Both the position numbers and the translations under genes were made by a program. The notes below the pieces were generated by a model. It was not told the origin of the DNA. It did not search any database and saw only the letters and a list, made by a program, of their open reading frames with translations. Shown here piece after piece: positions 37,801 to 52,800 of a stretch of 64,000 nt of DNA; the stretch's first letter is position 1, and every line of letters starts with the position of its first letter. The stretch comes from Arion vulgaris (Eukaryota > Mollusca > Gastropoda > Stylommatophora > Arionidae), in NCBI GenBank assembly GCA_020796225.1, contig CM036753.1, positions 70,919,865 to 70,983,864 on the forward strand, in the 5' to 3' direction.

Positions 37801-40800
37801 AAACTTATAAACAACTTTCTCTTGCAATACTATCACGACAAAAAGATCTTTAATTTCTTATGAGACAAAAAATATGGGATAAGAGGTTTTTTTTGTAGAT
37901 CTGTCGCATCAAAGTTCTGTAAGGGACATACTAATAAATGAATGAATGATCAGCAAAATGATCAAAACTTATAAAGTAAGAGAACCTATAAGTTAGCATA
38001 GCAGTATAATCTTGAACTAACTTTTCTATCTCTTTATGACATAATGTTTATTACATACCTGTGACACCTTGCTTGATAGATGATGTTTGACAGGAAGCAG
38101 TAATACAGTATACATGCAGGTAAAATTGTATTCTAGAGCATCACCTTGGTTCACCTCATTTGTCTGGAAGACAATGCATGTGTTATAATTTATAATCTCT
38201 TACAAAGATGACACGAGATAACTTATCTTATCTTATCTTAACCACATTTGCCATGAAGCGTCGTGGGAGAGTTAGTTTCCTATCTTGTGCCAGGTGTGTT
38301 GCGCTTGACGTTGTCAGTCCATGCTTTCGCAGGGACTCTGAGATGTTATCTATCCATCTTGTTCTTGGCCTGCCTCGTGCTCTGCGCCTTGAGTGTCGAT
38401 TATTATAGGCACGTGATGGTAGTAAATGTGGTTCCATTCTCATTAAATGGCCGAACCACTTGAATCTTTGCTTCTCGATGTACTGTATGCATGGTATAGT
38501 ACCAACGATGCTTCTGATATTCTCGTTTCTCACTCTATCTCGCCTTGTAACGTTGACAGCTTTTCGTAGACATCTCATTTCACATGTTGTAATCTTTCTT
38601 TCTTGTGTCTTAGTCAGGGGCCATGTTTGGCACTGATAGCAGAGAGTTGGAATAAATATGCAGTTTATCAGTTGTCGTTTGACTACCATGTTAATGCTTG
38701 GATGTTTTAATAGTGGTGACAGTTGGTATGTCACTGCATTTGCCTTCTGGCATCTAGTCTCGATTTCTCTGTCCATCTTTCCATCTGCTGTGAATATACT
38801 CCCGAGATATTTGAATTCTGGAGTCTGTTGTATTTTGACAACAAATGTAGGAAATCCATTTAAGCAAACCATTAAAATGAGACTATATTTCATCATCTCA
38901 TCTTCATTAGTTTTACAAATGACATCTGTTTCATTGTGTTGGTTATCTTCATTAGTTTTACATATGACATCTGTTTCATTGATTGAGTGATTGGACCATA
39001 ATCATTGCACTTCGGTGAGCAACCATGTGTGCTCCGATCACTTTGTTGCACAGGAAGCTCTGAGTGGTAGTCCATGAACTCCACAGCACCGATGAGGGTC
39101 TCCGATGGAATTTAGAAGATGAAAATATTTTGTAGGAATTTTTAAAAATATATTTCTAATGAAATTTGCCATGGGTCTCTGTGGCGTAGAGGTTAGGTGT
39201 TCACCTCTTGTTCCAAAGGGTACTTGATTCGTTCCCTCGTTAAGCTAACAGGATATTTTTCCAGAGATCCATGAACTCAGTGTAGGTGAGATCATGTTCC
39301 TAGTCCTATCGGGGACAGACGATAAAATGTAGATACCATGTTCAATTTGAGCACGTAAAAGAACCCTTGGCAGTTCAGAATCTGTTTCATTGTGTCAGTT
39401 TACATATAGCAAAAATGTGATATACATGACTTCCTTCTTTGATTCCTACTCAACATCATCTAACTTGACCCTGTAGGAACATGGCTCCCATGACAGGAGC
39501 TCTAAATGTGCCCCTGCCCTGAGCCAGGTGTCTGCCAGTCATACTCAATCTGTCTATAACATTCAGCATCCATTGTCTCCTTGGTCTTCTTCTCCTTCGT
39601 CTGTCTGGTATCATGCCACCCAGAATGATCTCCAAAGAATTAGGTCATTTTATATGTCCAAAATATTTTATTTATCCTCATCAACCACTTCTCTTCAATT
39701 TTAGGTTGTTAAAAAATGGACAGATTTGATATTTTTTCTGTGCATAATATTCTGAGTAGATTTCTGTAGCACTTGCATTCAAAGCCATTAACTCATTTTT
39801 CAGATGTTGTATCAATAATACTTGCCTCACAACAATACATTGTAGCACACTTATCCTGTCATTCCTGTTAATTTGCAAGTACAAACAACCTTGTATGTTA
39901 CTTTTAATACTTATCCTGTCATTTCTGTTAAACAATCTCAAATTTACAAACTCACTGTATTGATTGTGTCCTGAAGTGTGTGTGCTAGTGAACTCCACAT
40001 TTTCCAGAGAAGTTCAGGTGATGTGACTGACAATGCTTGCAGATCCAGCATTTCTGTAACAGTTTGCAAATACAGCAGTGCCCCTTGTACGTTGCTTGCT
40101 CCAGCATTCACCAACGTTGAGAACAGCTTGATAAAACTATTGATAAATAAACAAGATAATTTTCTGCAAAATTTTGCAATGGCGAAACACGTAACAACGA
40201 AATACTGTTGCTTTACAAAGTCTTCTTCTTCACCCTTCGCCCCCCCAGGGAGGCATAGGTCCGCAACCAAGGTCTTCTAAGCGCGCCTATCCAAGGCCAT
40301 CTTTTCCAGAACTCCTCCCTGCAGGGTCCTTGTTCCTCATGTAGCGAGCTATGAATTTTCCTGGTTGTGGTAGCCAGCCCCACGTCAAACCTCCTTAGTC
40401 GCCTCTTATTACATGTGTGGAAGATAACAGTGGTTCTATTCTTTACGCTCCAATTTGAGCCCTGGTAACCAGTCGGGCGAGTTTTACAAAGTACAAAAAC
40501 AATTTACCGCAAAGTTTTGACCAAAAGGTTTTTATGTATTCAAAGGATACAACAAAAGTGAAGAAATTCAGACTTCTTTTATGGCAGACAATAAATCCCT
40601 CATCATCAATGTGCGTATCCTTTATAGGACGTTGTTCTCTTTGCAGCACATCTGAAATTCACCCTGTCTCTAGCCAGTGCACCCACTTCGTCGATGGTCA
40701 TATTCATGGTTTCTTTAATATCTTGTAGCCATCTTCTTCTTGGTCTGCCTCTGCGTCCTGGGACCCTGCCCTCTAATATTGTTCTCTCCAGGCCATCGTG

Positions 40801-43800
40801 ACACCTGATGTGACCAAAGTATCGAATGTTGTTTGTACAGTATGTTGTTTATCAGTCAATTGTCTTTAACATTCAGTGCTTTCAGGACATCAGTTTTCTT
40901 TCTTTTTTCTGCCCATGGTATTCGTAGGATCTTTCTGTAGCATTTGGTTTCAAAGGACTGGATTTTCCTTCTTGTTTTTTGTGTAATGGTCCATGATTCA
41001 CAACCATAACTAGCCACTGGAAAAATGCATGTTCTCAATCTTCTTGAGATCTCTTGGAGCAGTCACCGTTATTGTTAACTATTGAGCCCATGTATTCGTA
41101 GCTCTCTACACATTGGAGTTCTTCATTGTTTATTTAGATGTTAGGTGAGTCTTTTGCTTTGTCAGTTGACAGTATTTTTGTTTTTTGTGTATCCAACTAT
41201 AGATGTTGGTCTTCACTATGTTTCTTGGTCGTCATGATTAGGTAATGTTGACAGTAACACTGTTTCGTTCACATATTTCAGGTATTTCTCTTCCTCCAAT
41301 TATAAAAGGATCATATTGATCTTTTCCACTATCATTTGTAACATTTCTTATGATGTTTTCTGCATATATGTTAAATAGACAAGGCGACAATATGCAGCCT
41401 TGTCTGACTTCCTGCCTAATGTCAAACCAATCTGATGTATTATCACATGTTCTCACAGTCGCCATTTGATCACTATAAAGTTATCTTATGATCTGTTTTA
41501 AATGTAATGGAAATCCCATTTCTTCCATTATTTTCCACTACTCCTGATGTTCTACACAATCAAATGCCTTTGACTAGTCAATAAAGCATGAGTATAGATC
41601 TACATCATAATCTAGATTTTTATGCGATTGTTCTCATGTTAAATTTATGGTCACATGTATCTCTATTCTGTCTAAAACCAGCTTGTGTTATGCTTTCCAA
41701 AGACACTACTCATGACTAATCAAACTTACTTTTCCTGACCACTTGTATTTTCAATGACATATGAAGTTAGCAAAACTTCATTAAGTAGCAGTGCTGGACA
41801 TCCCTGAAACAGAAAAATATATCAATCCATTTTACATCATCTGTTAGGGGTCTCTTTATGTAGAGGTTAGGTGCTCATCTCTCGGGCCAAAGGTACCAGG
41901 TTTGTTCCCTCGTGGAGCAATCTGGATATTTTTCCAGAGATCCCTGATCTCGGTGTAGGTGAGATCCAGCTCTTAGTCCTATCGGAGATGGACGATAAAA
42001 AGTAATCCTGTGTTCAAGTTGAACATGTAAAAGAACCCTTGGTAGTTAAAAATCGAAAAGAGCAGGCTGTAAAGCCGCTGCCCGGGAAAAATTCATTCGA
42101 AAAAGACTTTAAAAAAAAATTCGTACAATATATCTTCATCTTCAAAATTACATCGGGACCCTCGCCGGTGCTATGGAGTTTGTGCACCGCAGCTGAGATC
42201 TTCATGTGTAAGAACGATATCGGAGCACACATGGCTACTCACTGAAGTGCAATGATGATGGTCCTATCAATCAATCAACATTATTTGTTAACACTTTGGC
42301 TGCTACCGGTGACAAAAGTCGGCAAAAGACCAAGTCCCATTCGCTGCCGTCTTCAAGTTTTGTTGGCGATGATGTATTTTTAGAAGGGAGTTTCAGCTGA
42401 CAGTACCCTGGTATTACATTACGCACTACTTCCATATTGTTATGAAATCTCTTCAAAATGGCGGATCTTACGTACATGCGTAAACACATCATAAGTCTGA
42501 TTTTGAACGATTTTTTAAAGTAAACAAAGTTTTTCAAAATGGCGCGTAGCTGATGAAAAGTGATGTTCAAAATGACTCTTTTGCTGACTTTTTAGCCATG
42601 GATAGTGTTAAAACGGACTCTGAATGTGATACACATTTGATTCAAGTGACGATGTTTATAGATCGATAGCAGATATTGCCATGGTACAGGAGTAGGTGAT
42701 GGACGCCCATCTTGAAAATGGCGGCATATCATACTGTGGATAGGCATGGAGCGCAACACCAATATCAGTTACAGCAATAGCTTGTTGATTATGAACAATA
42801 TACTCTATATATAGTTAGGTTGCAGCTAAATCATATATGAATATTATTCCACAGTTTAAAGTCTTAAGTTTATTTTTTACGATCTTTAGAAATTGTCACC
42901 CTGAAAACTGATCATGCCTAAAAAATAGCGTGGCCTGTGAGCCAGACTTGGTTGAAAAATGACACATAGTATTATAAAGATTGGAAGATCTGAATGAAAG
43001 CAGAGAGAAATTGAAAGCAGATAAAGAGGAACACTTCGAGTCCATTGTAGTGAAAGGAGATAGCTGAGTTACTTACATTAATGATGTGTCAGTATATCTA
43101 TTTTTACTAAATTCCGTAAGTCAAAAGTTTTGTTCTAGTGACACATTACTATTTCTTCTGCATATCAAGCATGGAATGGTCGCATGTGATCAAGCTACCC
43201 CATCAACCCAACACTTCATTGTGAAAAGCAGTAGAATCAAGAAAGCAGGAGAAAAAGCATTTAAAATCAATTTTATTAAATGTCATGACATGCAAATCTA
43301 TTTCTACTTTCAGACCATTGATCATGTTGACAAGACAAAGTCTGCAGTCAAGGCTCAGGCGGTAAGCTGATTCACTCCATCCCAGTTGTAACAGAGTAAC
43401 AACGCCAGGATGATAAATACAATTGTTCATAATCATGAACTTTTGTGATTGTCTTGATTTATCATGCATTTTTTTTTATCCAACCTGACACACTCTGTCT
43501 TATACAGTTCAAACATTTTCTGTCTGGGTCAATTCTCATATCATTTCTATCTCCTGAAGATGACTAGAAGACAGCAAGTTGCTTTTGTTAAAAAACTACA
43601 ACTACATTCCCTTGTATGAAAAATGTGGCCATCGTCACCCACGATGGACGAGCATCACACTAATATTATCTAATTATGAAGAGTAACATACAGCGCTACA
43701 TATATGTAATAAAACTCACCCTAACAGGTTGTCCACCAGCAATATTGTAAGCAGTAGATGCCAACACTTTCTGAGGGAAACTACAGCATATCTCAATCAT

Positions 43801-46800
43801 TCTCTGTAGACACAAACATGATTTCACAAGTAACTAGAAGACATGACCTTACTTTAAAAACAGTCTCTTTCATTTCAATTAAGTCTATGTTCAGGCATAC
43901 TCTCTGTTACTCTATATATTGCATTTGTATTTTGATTAGAACATGAATCTGATGTTCTTTGATCGATTAGATGCCATCTCCAATTTGAATATATATATAT
44001 ATATTTGAATATATATACCCTAACATGGCCAATAACAGCAGCTAATGAGCGGAAAATCATAACGACAGAGATAAGGTGTCTTAGAAGAGCTGCAGGTGTG
44101 ACAATAAGAAACAAAATTAAAAATGCAGAAATCAGAAGGAGACTGGATGTGAAACCAGTCATGCAATTCATAAAAGAACAACAGATTAAATGGTTTGGAC
44201 ACCTAACCAGAATGCCCTGGTATCGCCTACCACAGAGAAAGTATAATGAGTACAAGGCAAGAGGAAGACCATGCAAAGATGGAGCGACAGCATCAAGAAC
44301 AGCCTTACGAACATGAATATCAGCTTACAAAGTGCCTTAAAACAAGAACACACAAGATCACTACATTTCACTCCCAACACTTCTATAAAGAAGTAAATGG
44401 TGGAAGAGAAGAAGATATATATATATATATTTCTTGGTAGCAGAATAGATAAAAATGGAGGAACAAATAAGGATATTAAAATAAGAATACAAAAGGCAAG
44501 AGGATCTTATAGTGAGCCATTGGATATTGCGCTGGCATCACAGCTTTCTGGGAAGACCCATAGGTGCTCAGTCTCCCCCATCAGATGTCAAAGGGTATGT
44601 ATGCTGATGGTTTCTGTGGTTTGCTGGTTAAACAAACTTTTTCTCTCCCCCTCAAACATCCAGCTCTACTTGTATAATTTCAAACTACTGAAATTTCTGA
44701 ATCGATTCAACGTCTTCTCCTTCTTTGCGTTCGTTCTTACGACCAATTTTAATAACTCTTTGTGATATGTCTGATATTTGCCAAGAACGTGTATATGTTG
44801 CACATTGGTTTGGTAGGCCCCTTAACGCATAGACTTCTACACGTTTAGGACATGTGCATCCGATTTCAGCCAAACCTCCTTAGTAGCTTCTTACGACATG
44901 TGTGGCAGGTAACAGTGGTTCTATTCTTTACACCCAAAATTTGGGCCCGGTAACCACTTGGACGGATTCAACGTCAATTTTAATGTCCTCATCCAACAGT
45001 ATGACGCCAAGAGACCAAAGAACATTACCGTTATCCCTTCTACACTCCCTAATAATCTATGATTTCGATGCAAGCCTGCCCATGCTCTCATTGCTGTGAA
45101 CACCTGCATACCCAGGACAGTAGATCCATGTGAGTCTATAGAGGCAACATCCACTCAGTCCGCAACCTGCCATTCTGTCTTCCGAAGCATTGGTTGATAG
45201 TCAGAAACAACAACAGCCCTGTAAACAGACTCCCAGAAAGAAGCCAATGGAGGGCATCAGTAAAGACCTCAACCTCCATCCTCATACTGGAAGTAGTTGT
45301 CCTGTGTGCTCTATTTCGCCCTGCAAGAACCCTACCATGCGCGGTAGCCAAGAAACCCCAGTCTGACTTCTCAGCGTGATGTACAGACCCACCGGTATCA
45401 AGAATAGAGCAAGACATAGAACACACCTTGTAAACTGGCATGATACATGAACATCTGACAGTGCATCATCTATTTTACAGGTTTACTTTTTTTCAGGAAG
45501 ATCTTTTTTTATTAAAAATTAAGCAAAAGAATATTCTTGATGATATATTTTTTCACTGTCACCTTGTTTTTCAATGACGCCGGCCTATTTTTTCAAAGTA
45601 CTTAATTTAGTCAAGTATATCCTCACAGTAATTAGAAATCTTCTTCTTTGAATGCTCCATATCTACCACTTGTTAACCACTCTGTGTGATTTGTATGTGA
45701 TTTAAGCCTAAGAGTGATTGCACCAGTTATGCGCCTACAAGTAGGCCAGCACATCCGATTTCTGCGATGCTTCTTATTTACTAGTGTAGCTTCCTAGGTC
45801 CTACATCAGTTGCCTCTTACGACATGCCTTGTAGGTCGCAGTGGTACCATTCTTTGTTTCCTTGCGGCTCCGCACCACACTGGCGTACTTAGAAAAAAAA
45901 ATGGTATCTGGGTAACAACATCAGTTTCAATTAAAAAAACATTCAGTTGTAAACTGCGCAGTCAATATAACAATGTATTTACGATATCAAAATAAACATT
46001 AAAAAATACCAAAATAGTCTGAGTTTGAAGCACTTGATTTTGCGTCATGGAGTGCAGGATGTTCAGGTAGGAACTAAATATATCTCTACATTCAGTTTTT
46101 ACTGAGCTCTCCATAGCAACTTTGAGATGGTTCCCAAGACTTATCCAGATGTGAAGTACCAGGTTTTCTGCAAATACAACAAAACATTTTTTACACCTGA
46201 TTATTTCTTAACAATTCGTATTCATCTTCTTTGCTCATATCTTTAACATGTGTAAAGAAAACTGAAATCTCCAAAGAGCTTGTTTCACAAAGACATTAGT
46301 CATTACAAAATTAGTCTTCTCTGCTCCTCAAATGAAGTGAAAAATGTAAAAAGCATTTTGCCAGCTCTAGTCAGTCATCAGAAGTTTGTATCATTTTATT
46401 TCTTGAACAGTTGTTATCTCAGCGTGTTGTTGCATCATTGGCCTATTTGTCCCAGGAGGCAATGTGTTTTGAGACACATAGTTTGTTCTATGCTGAATCA
46501 CATCTGTTGTGGCTGTAATGGCCTATTCTGGCGTGGCAATCCTTGTCACAGTTAGTTGCTGCAGGTGAAACTGGAGCTAATACATAAGATGGTCTCTCTG
46601 CTCTCTTTTACCTTTCTTCACTTCTTTTTGAGCCATTCCTCACTGCAGCTCGCCATGCATGCCGTATTTAGCCAACCACCACCAATTTTCTTTTCTACAC
46701 TGCATGATCACACTTGTAGGTGTCAATGAAGCGTAGTAATGGGCGCCCATGCTGTCTAGAACCAGGTGCGAGTTGACCATATAGAATGTCCTTTGGGATT

Positions 46801-49800
46801 CTACCACCGCTCATGCGACACATGAGTCCCAACCATCTCAGACTCAGCAATGTGTACATGCTTGGAATGCCAGCACTGTCCATGATATCATATGCTGAAG
46901 ACTACAAGATTTTTTTTATGTTGAACTGACATCGTTAATTTTTTTCTGGTGGTTCTTCAGATGTTCTAGTTTCTACTTGATCCCACATTTTCTTCTGACA
47001 AACCTACTGACCTCTTTTATTCTTGTATCTAGGCTGTGACAGAATTCCCTCTTCTTTGTCAACCTGTCAGGATCATCATTACGAGGTATGTTGTTACAGG
47101 ATGAGATCCACTGTATCACAAAGAGCTTTTAAACTGCTGGAATAGTGTTTAGCTATTCTCTGTGTCTTTCAATTTATTGGTATTGACTACCTACACACCT
47201 CATTGTTTAATATAATTTGATACATTTTCTTTTCAAAGATTTATACGTCAATATCATAGACCTAGTGTTTCAAGAATCAGCAACGGCCTGTTGTACACCA
47301 TTCTTAACTGGAGTCTGCAATAAATCTCAACATCATAAAGAAAATATTCTCCCCATTATACATTTATTGCAAAGCAAATTGACAACTTGCGACAGATCTT
47401 CTTCATCGATCTCTGGTCATGCGCTTACTTTACCGTGGACCACAAACTGGGCAGTCAGCTTCAGATTTCCCTATAGCTTAGCTTTCAGGTCGACTGGGTG
47501 TGGCCACATGTTGCTTCTCAGCTCACCCAGGAGAGGACAGTCTTGCAGGATATGCTCTGGTGTCTGTTACGCCTGCTAACACTAGCGGAGAGCTGTTTGA
47601 CTTATTCCTAGTCTATATAAGTGTTTGTTGAGTCTGCAGTGTCCGGTGCGTAGTCGAAATATAATGACCTGGTCTGTTCTGCTTAGGTCTTTGAGGGAGT
47701 CTTTTCCATAATCATATCCAGTGTTTGTCTTCCAGTCTACTGCAGATTTTCTCTGTATGAGGGTTTTGACCTCTTGAAAAGACAGGGGTTGGTAAATTTG
47801 CTCTTTGGCACTGCCTTCCTTAGCTAAGACATCGGCACTCTCATTGCTTGCAATGCCAGTGAGATGGAATCCACTGCAAGTGAATTTCTGCCTTTTCTGA
47901 AAGCTGAGCAAGTTCTCTTTTAGGTTTTGTACTGTGCTGTCAGCGGATTTAGCCTCCAGGGCTTGTATAGCTGACAGTGAGTCTGTAAGAAATACCATCC
48001 TGCCTGCAGGTGCTTGCAGCTTATTCATGCGCTGTGCTGCCATCAGAAGGGCTAAGAGTTCTGCTTTGTAGTTGGAACATATTCTTCCACTAGGGGCTGC
48101 TAGAGACACAGTAGCAGCATCTGGGTGCCTAATGTACACTCCTGTCTACCATTCATAGTTGCCTTCATTGCTGATCCATTTGTGTAAATTCTTATCCAGC
48201 TGTCTTCTGAAAACATGTAATGAAGTGTCAGATCAATTAGACATTTATTTTAAATACTGACATCCTTAGGTAGTTGGTAAAAAAACTAATCATGAATTTA
48301 CTGTCACAAATATAAATTCATACCTTCAATTTCCTTCCCAACAGATAATAGAACAGTCTGCAGTGCTGTCATTATAATAGGGGCATGTTTGACAAAGATA
48401 GCAGGACTTCCTAAAACTTCATCAGACAAAGCGCCTAGAAAAGATAATATCTAATAAAATCTGAACTAAAAAAATAAAGGAATTTAATTTACCGAAGCAT
48501 CTACTAAACAATGAGAAACTAGTAATTACCAGCAACTGTTTAAAGAACAACTTTATCAGCTTAAGAGATAGTATTTATGATTGACACGTTTTTTTTTTTT
48601 GCAAAATTAGCGCGTAGTGCTGCTAATTTTACAGCAGCGAATCTTTCAGCCCAACAATCTAATTTTGGCATGTCTTCTGTACGAGTTCAATTTCCCAAAC
48701 CTGTGACAGACCCCACACTGTCTGCAGTTTTTCTCGGTAGTGATGGTCAAAGCTAATTCTCTCTCGCAGCGATCACCGCCAGACCGATGTACCAGATCTC
48801 CCCATAAATTCTATTCATGTGGAAATCTGATTCATGCAGCCTTAGCGTGTTTTACCTCACATATTCAGCACCATTTGGAGCTTATCCTTTGGCGATGTGT
48901 CCGGTTTCAGCCAGCGTTTACTTGGTTCGCTCTCCGTACTGTAGCCATCTAGTGTTTTTTTACGGTGTGGGGTGGCTAGTCCCACACCCAACCTCCATAG
49001 TCGCCTATTAAGACATGCGTGGCAGGTAACAGTGGTTCCATTCTTTACACCCTTCTTCTTCTTCGCGATTGCTTTTTGATGATTATACCGTTAGACGCGT
49101 TCTTATGATGAAATTGACTGTAGTCTGGAGCTCATCTCTAGTGCCATGTAGTTTTGAGTGTAGTGTTGTAGGGCCAGCATTCCTTTCTTGGGAGGACATA
49201 CATGGGGCAGTCTTGCAGGACATGTTCTGTGGTTTGTTCAGCGGAGCCACAGAGGGGTTGGGGACAATCGCAGACTGTGGAGGTGTTTGTTCAGTCTGTT
49301 ATGACCTATCCTGAGTCGGAAGATGATAGTCTGTCCTTGTCGGTCAAGTGTGTGGTAGTCATCGTTGGATGGTGTAGGTTCTTTTCTAATGTCCATGATA
49401 GCTCTTTTTTTTCAAAGTATGTGATTTCATTATCTATTTGTTCACATTCTGCTCCTTTTTAGCAAGTTTGTCTGCCTTCTCGTCACCTGGCACTCCGCAG
49501 TGTGATGGTACCCACTGAAGTGTAACTCTTTGTTGGTAGAGATCTTGCTGAGCTCTTTTCTCAGGGATGGATGGTTACTCTGTAGGGCTTGAAAAACAGA
49601 TAGCGCGTCTGTGAAAAATACCACTTGTTGGCAGTCAGAGTTGGAATTATTGATCATGATTGCGGCCTGTAATAGTGCTTGGGCCTCTGCGGTGTAGTTT
49701 GAACTTTACACCCCAATTTGGGCCCCGGAAACCACTTGGGCGAAAGCTAATTCTAGATGTCTAGTACAGCTCCAAGGCACTGAGCCATTTTCTATTAGGA

Positions 49801-52800
49801 AGTGTATCAGGTAATAGATCTCTAACAGTCATATTGGATATAATGATAAAATTTACACCAGATGCATGAGTCTCAAAAGGGGGTCTCTGTAGTGTAAAGG
49901 TTAGGTGCTCGCCTCTTGTGCTAAAGGTAACCGGTCTGCTCCTTTATGCAGCAATCTGGATATTTTTCCAGAGATCCCTGATTTCAGTGTAGGCGAAATT
50001 AAGTTCCTAATCCTATCAGAAATGAACGATAAAACATAGGTTCTGCGTTCAACTTGAGCATGCAGACGAATCCTTTGCAGTTCAAAAATTGAGAAAAGAA
50101 GGCTGGAAAGACACAGTCCAGGCAAAATTCATTAGAAAAAGATTAAAAATAAAATTCCTACATAATAGTTTCCCATCTTCAAAATCCCCACCGTTTCAAG
50201 TGTCAAGTGCTGCATGATGGCAGGTAGATCCTTCTTCCTCCAAGGTGAGATAAAGGGAACACATTATATGGTACAAAACTTAAAAACATATGCATATACC
50301 ACTACATAGCATTGGGCTGAAGTGGGGCATACAGGACAACTACTTCTAGTATGAGGATGGAAGTTGAGGCCGTTACTGCTGCCCTCCATTGGATCTCTGG
50401 GACTTCATTTACTGGGGCAGTTTATGTATCTGACTCTCAGTCGATGCTTCACAAGATCCAGGTTTCGGTATGAGTGGATGTCATCTACAGAAGTTTCTAA
50501 CCTCCAGTGGCGTACGTAGATATACTGTCCTGGGCATACGGGTGTTTGCGGTAATGAGAGAGCGGACAGGCTTGCATCAACAGCATCGATTGTTTGGGAG
50601 TTGAAGATGGACAAGGGGGATATTCTTCGGTCTCTTCGCGACTGTCTGTTGGATGAGGACACTAAAATAGATGTTGAATCGATCAAGCGATTTAGGCAGT
50701 TTGGAGTTACCCGTTGTTCAAGTCGAACTGGATGCCTGAGAGGCAGAATGAGAGGTGTGTTTAATCAGCGAGCCACTGGAACCATCAGTATGCATACTCT
50801 TCGATATCTGTTGGGGAGACTGAGCACCTATGGGTCTGCCCGGAGTGCAATGACGTCAGTATAGTAACCAATAACCAAGGGCTGAAGTGCAAGAGCCAAA
50901 AAAGTCACTGAATCATTGAAGAAAACAAGCGAATGTTCGATGCAGTATCCCTACATCTCAGTCACCAAAACATTTCAGAATTACTTGAAAAAAGAACACA
51001 GATTCTGACTGTTGACGTAAAAGCCTTCGCTGATTATTTCTGGAAAAGTAAGTAAAGAATTGGTATCAACTGGTTAGAAGATAAACCCAGAAAGGATTGC
51101 ACATTTGTTAATGTTGCAATCATTAGTGCTCTTGATAGCTCTGTAGATGATATATTGAGATTATGAAGATAATGGTTCAGCGGAATCAGTCTCTGAATGT
51201 GAAGTAGACTGTTACTGATAGATCAGAAGATTAAAAACGAAGTGATAAATAACATACCTATTGGTAAATAGTAAAAAAGTAAAGGAATCCCTTTTCATTT
51301 TTCTAGGTATATTGGGTAATACAGTGTTAGGTCTGTAAATTACTAAATCTTACCAATAGTCCATGTAACGTTCCCAGGATCATCTGAAATGTCTATTTTG
51401 GAAACAAGACGAGCAATCACCTCACAGCTCAGCTTTTGCACAACAGGAAAAACTGGCATGTTGTTTATCACATTTGATGATGAATGTGGACCACTGGATG
51501 TGTTGATAACTGAAGTTTTCAGAGCTTTAAAACAAAAATGTAGAAAATAGGTCATTGTAAATTATAACTCACCAGGAGATAACTTATGTTGACTCTACAG
51601 TCAAATTACCCATGATCATCACAAGGATTAGATACCCTGAATACTGGTCACAAAATTTCATGTTCATGTCTCTCCCCTGTACCCTGCCCACAGCAGCTTT
51701 CATTTCCCTTCAACCCTTGCATGTCCAGGAGTGTAAAGTCAATGGTTTCTTGAAGCAGGACAGTTGAACCATGATTACCCATTCAGTGCAAAAAGTTTTC
51801 CGACATCAATCCTCATAAAAGTACTCATTGTGTCCGTTACTATCATTGCAAGCATAATTTTTTTTTCTACCAGCCATGAAATCAACTAAGAGACAGCACC
51901 TATTTTCATTGTTGTGTTTGCATTGAATGCACAACTTTCCTCCTGAACTGTCCTTTCATTCATCTGACTTGTATAAGCCATTTTTCAAGATTGAATTCTC
52001 TTAATCACAGAATCCTTCACACAAATGATGAAATCACATGGGTGTTTGTAGCTATGAATTAGGTTCCTTGTATGCATCCATCTGTAGCTGTCTGGGGACA
52101 TTCCCTGCAGAACCTATCCAACATGATTATCGCCTCCATATCTTCTCACAATTTCACTAGTCAGTCAATTCATCACCGTGGTTGATATGATCAAGTGGAC
52201 AGATCTGAGAGACAGTATCATTCACTTCCACCATCCAAGACCTTCCCCTCTTTAGTCTTCCGCCATGGCCCTCTGCTAGACAGCAAGGTAACGGAGGTCA
52301 TCTTTCAGCAGAGACACATAGGAACGCCTTCACCTGGACAATCTCATGTCTTTTAGACATGTCTGATGAGTTACATATCACACAGCTCGGCATGAGGTAT
52401 CTCTTGTGTACCCAAGGATCAATCCCATAACTTCATTCTGCAGCCTATTCAGTTAAATTTTACTGACTGTCAAGAGACCCAGTCCATAGTCAATCATCTC
52501 CAAGTGAAAAGACCTAGTATTATGAGGCCTCCAACACTTTACACCCCCATGTAGAAGTCAATTGACTAAGAAAAAAAAAAGGTAAAACTACACGTACAGA
52601 GAGATTGAAACTTAGTTCTACAGCCATTTTCCCATATGCGTGTAAAGTGACAACATGGTTGTAAATCTACTAACCTAATTTTGAAGATTGACCCATATCA
52701 GATGCATTGTTCAATTTTCCATTGCCCACACAAAACTGAAGTAATGGATGCACAATCTGAAAAATGAATTCAAATGTTTATCTGAAGATTATTCATTTTT

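Noticed and set aside
39172..39260. Functional tRNA genes at the GGTTC-type boxes (39.2, 23.0, 25.6, 49.9, 61.9 kb)
   Set aside because: A and B boxes exist, but acceptor stems and anticodon arms do not pair, and long conserved bodies follow; these are SINE heads.
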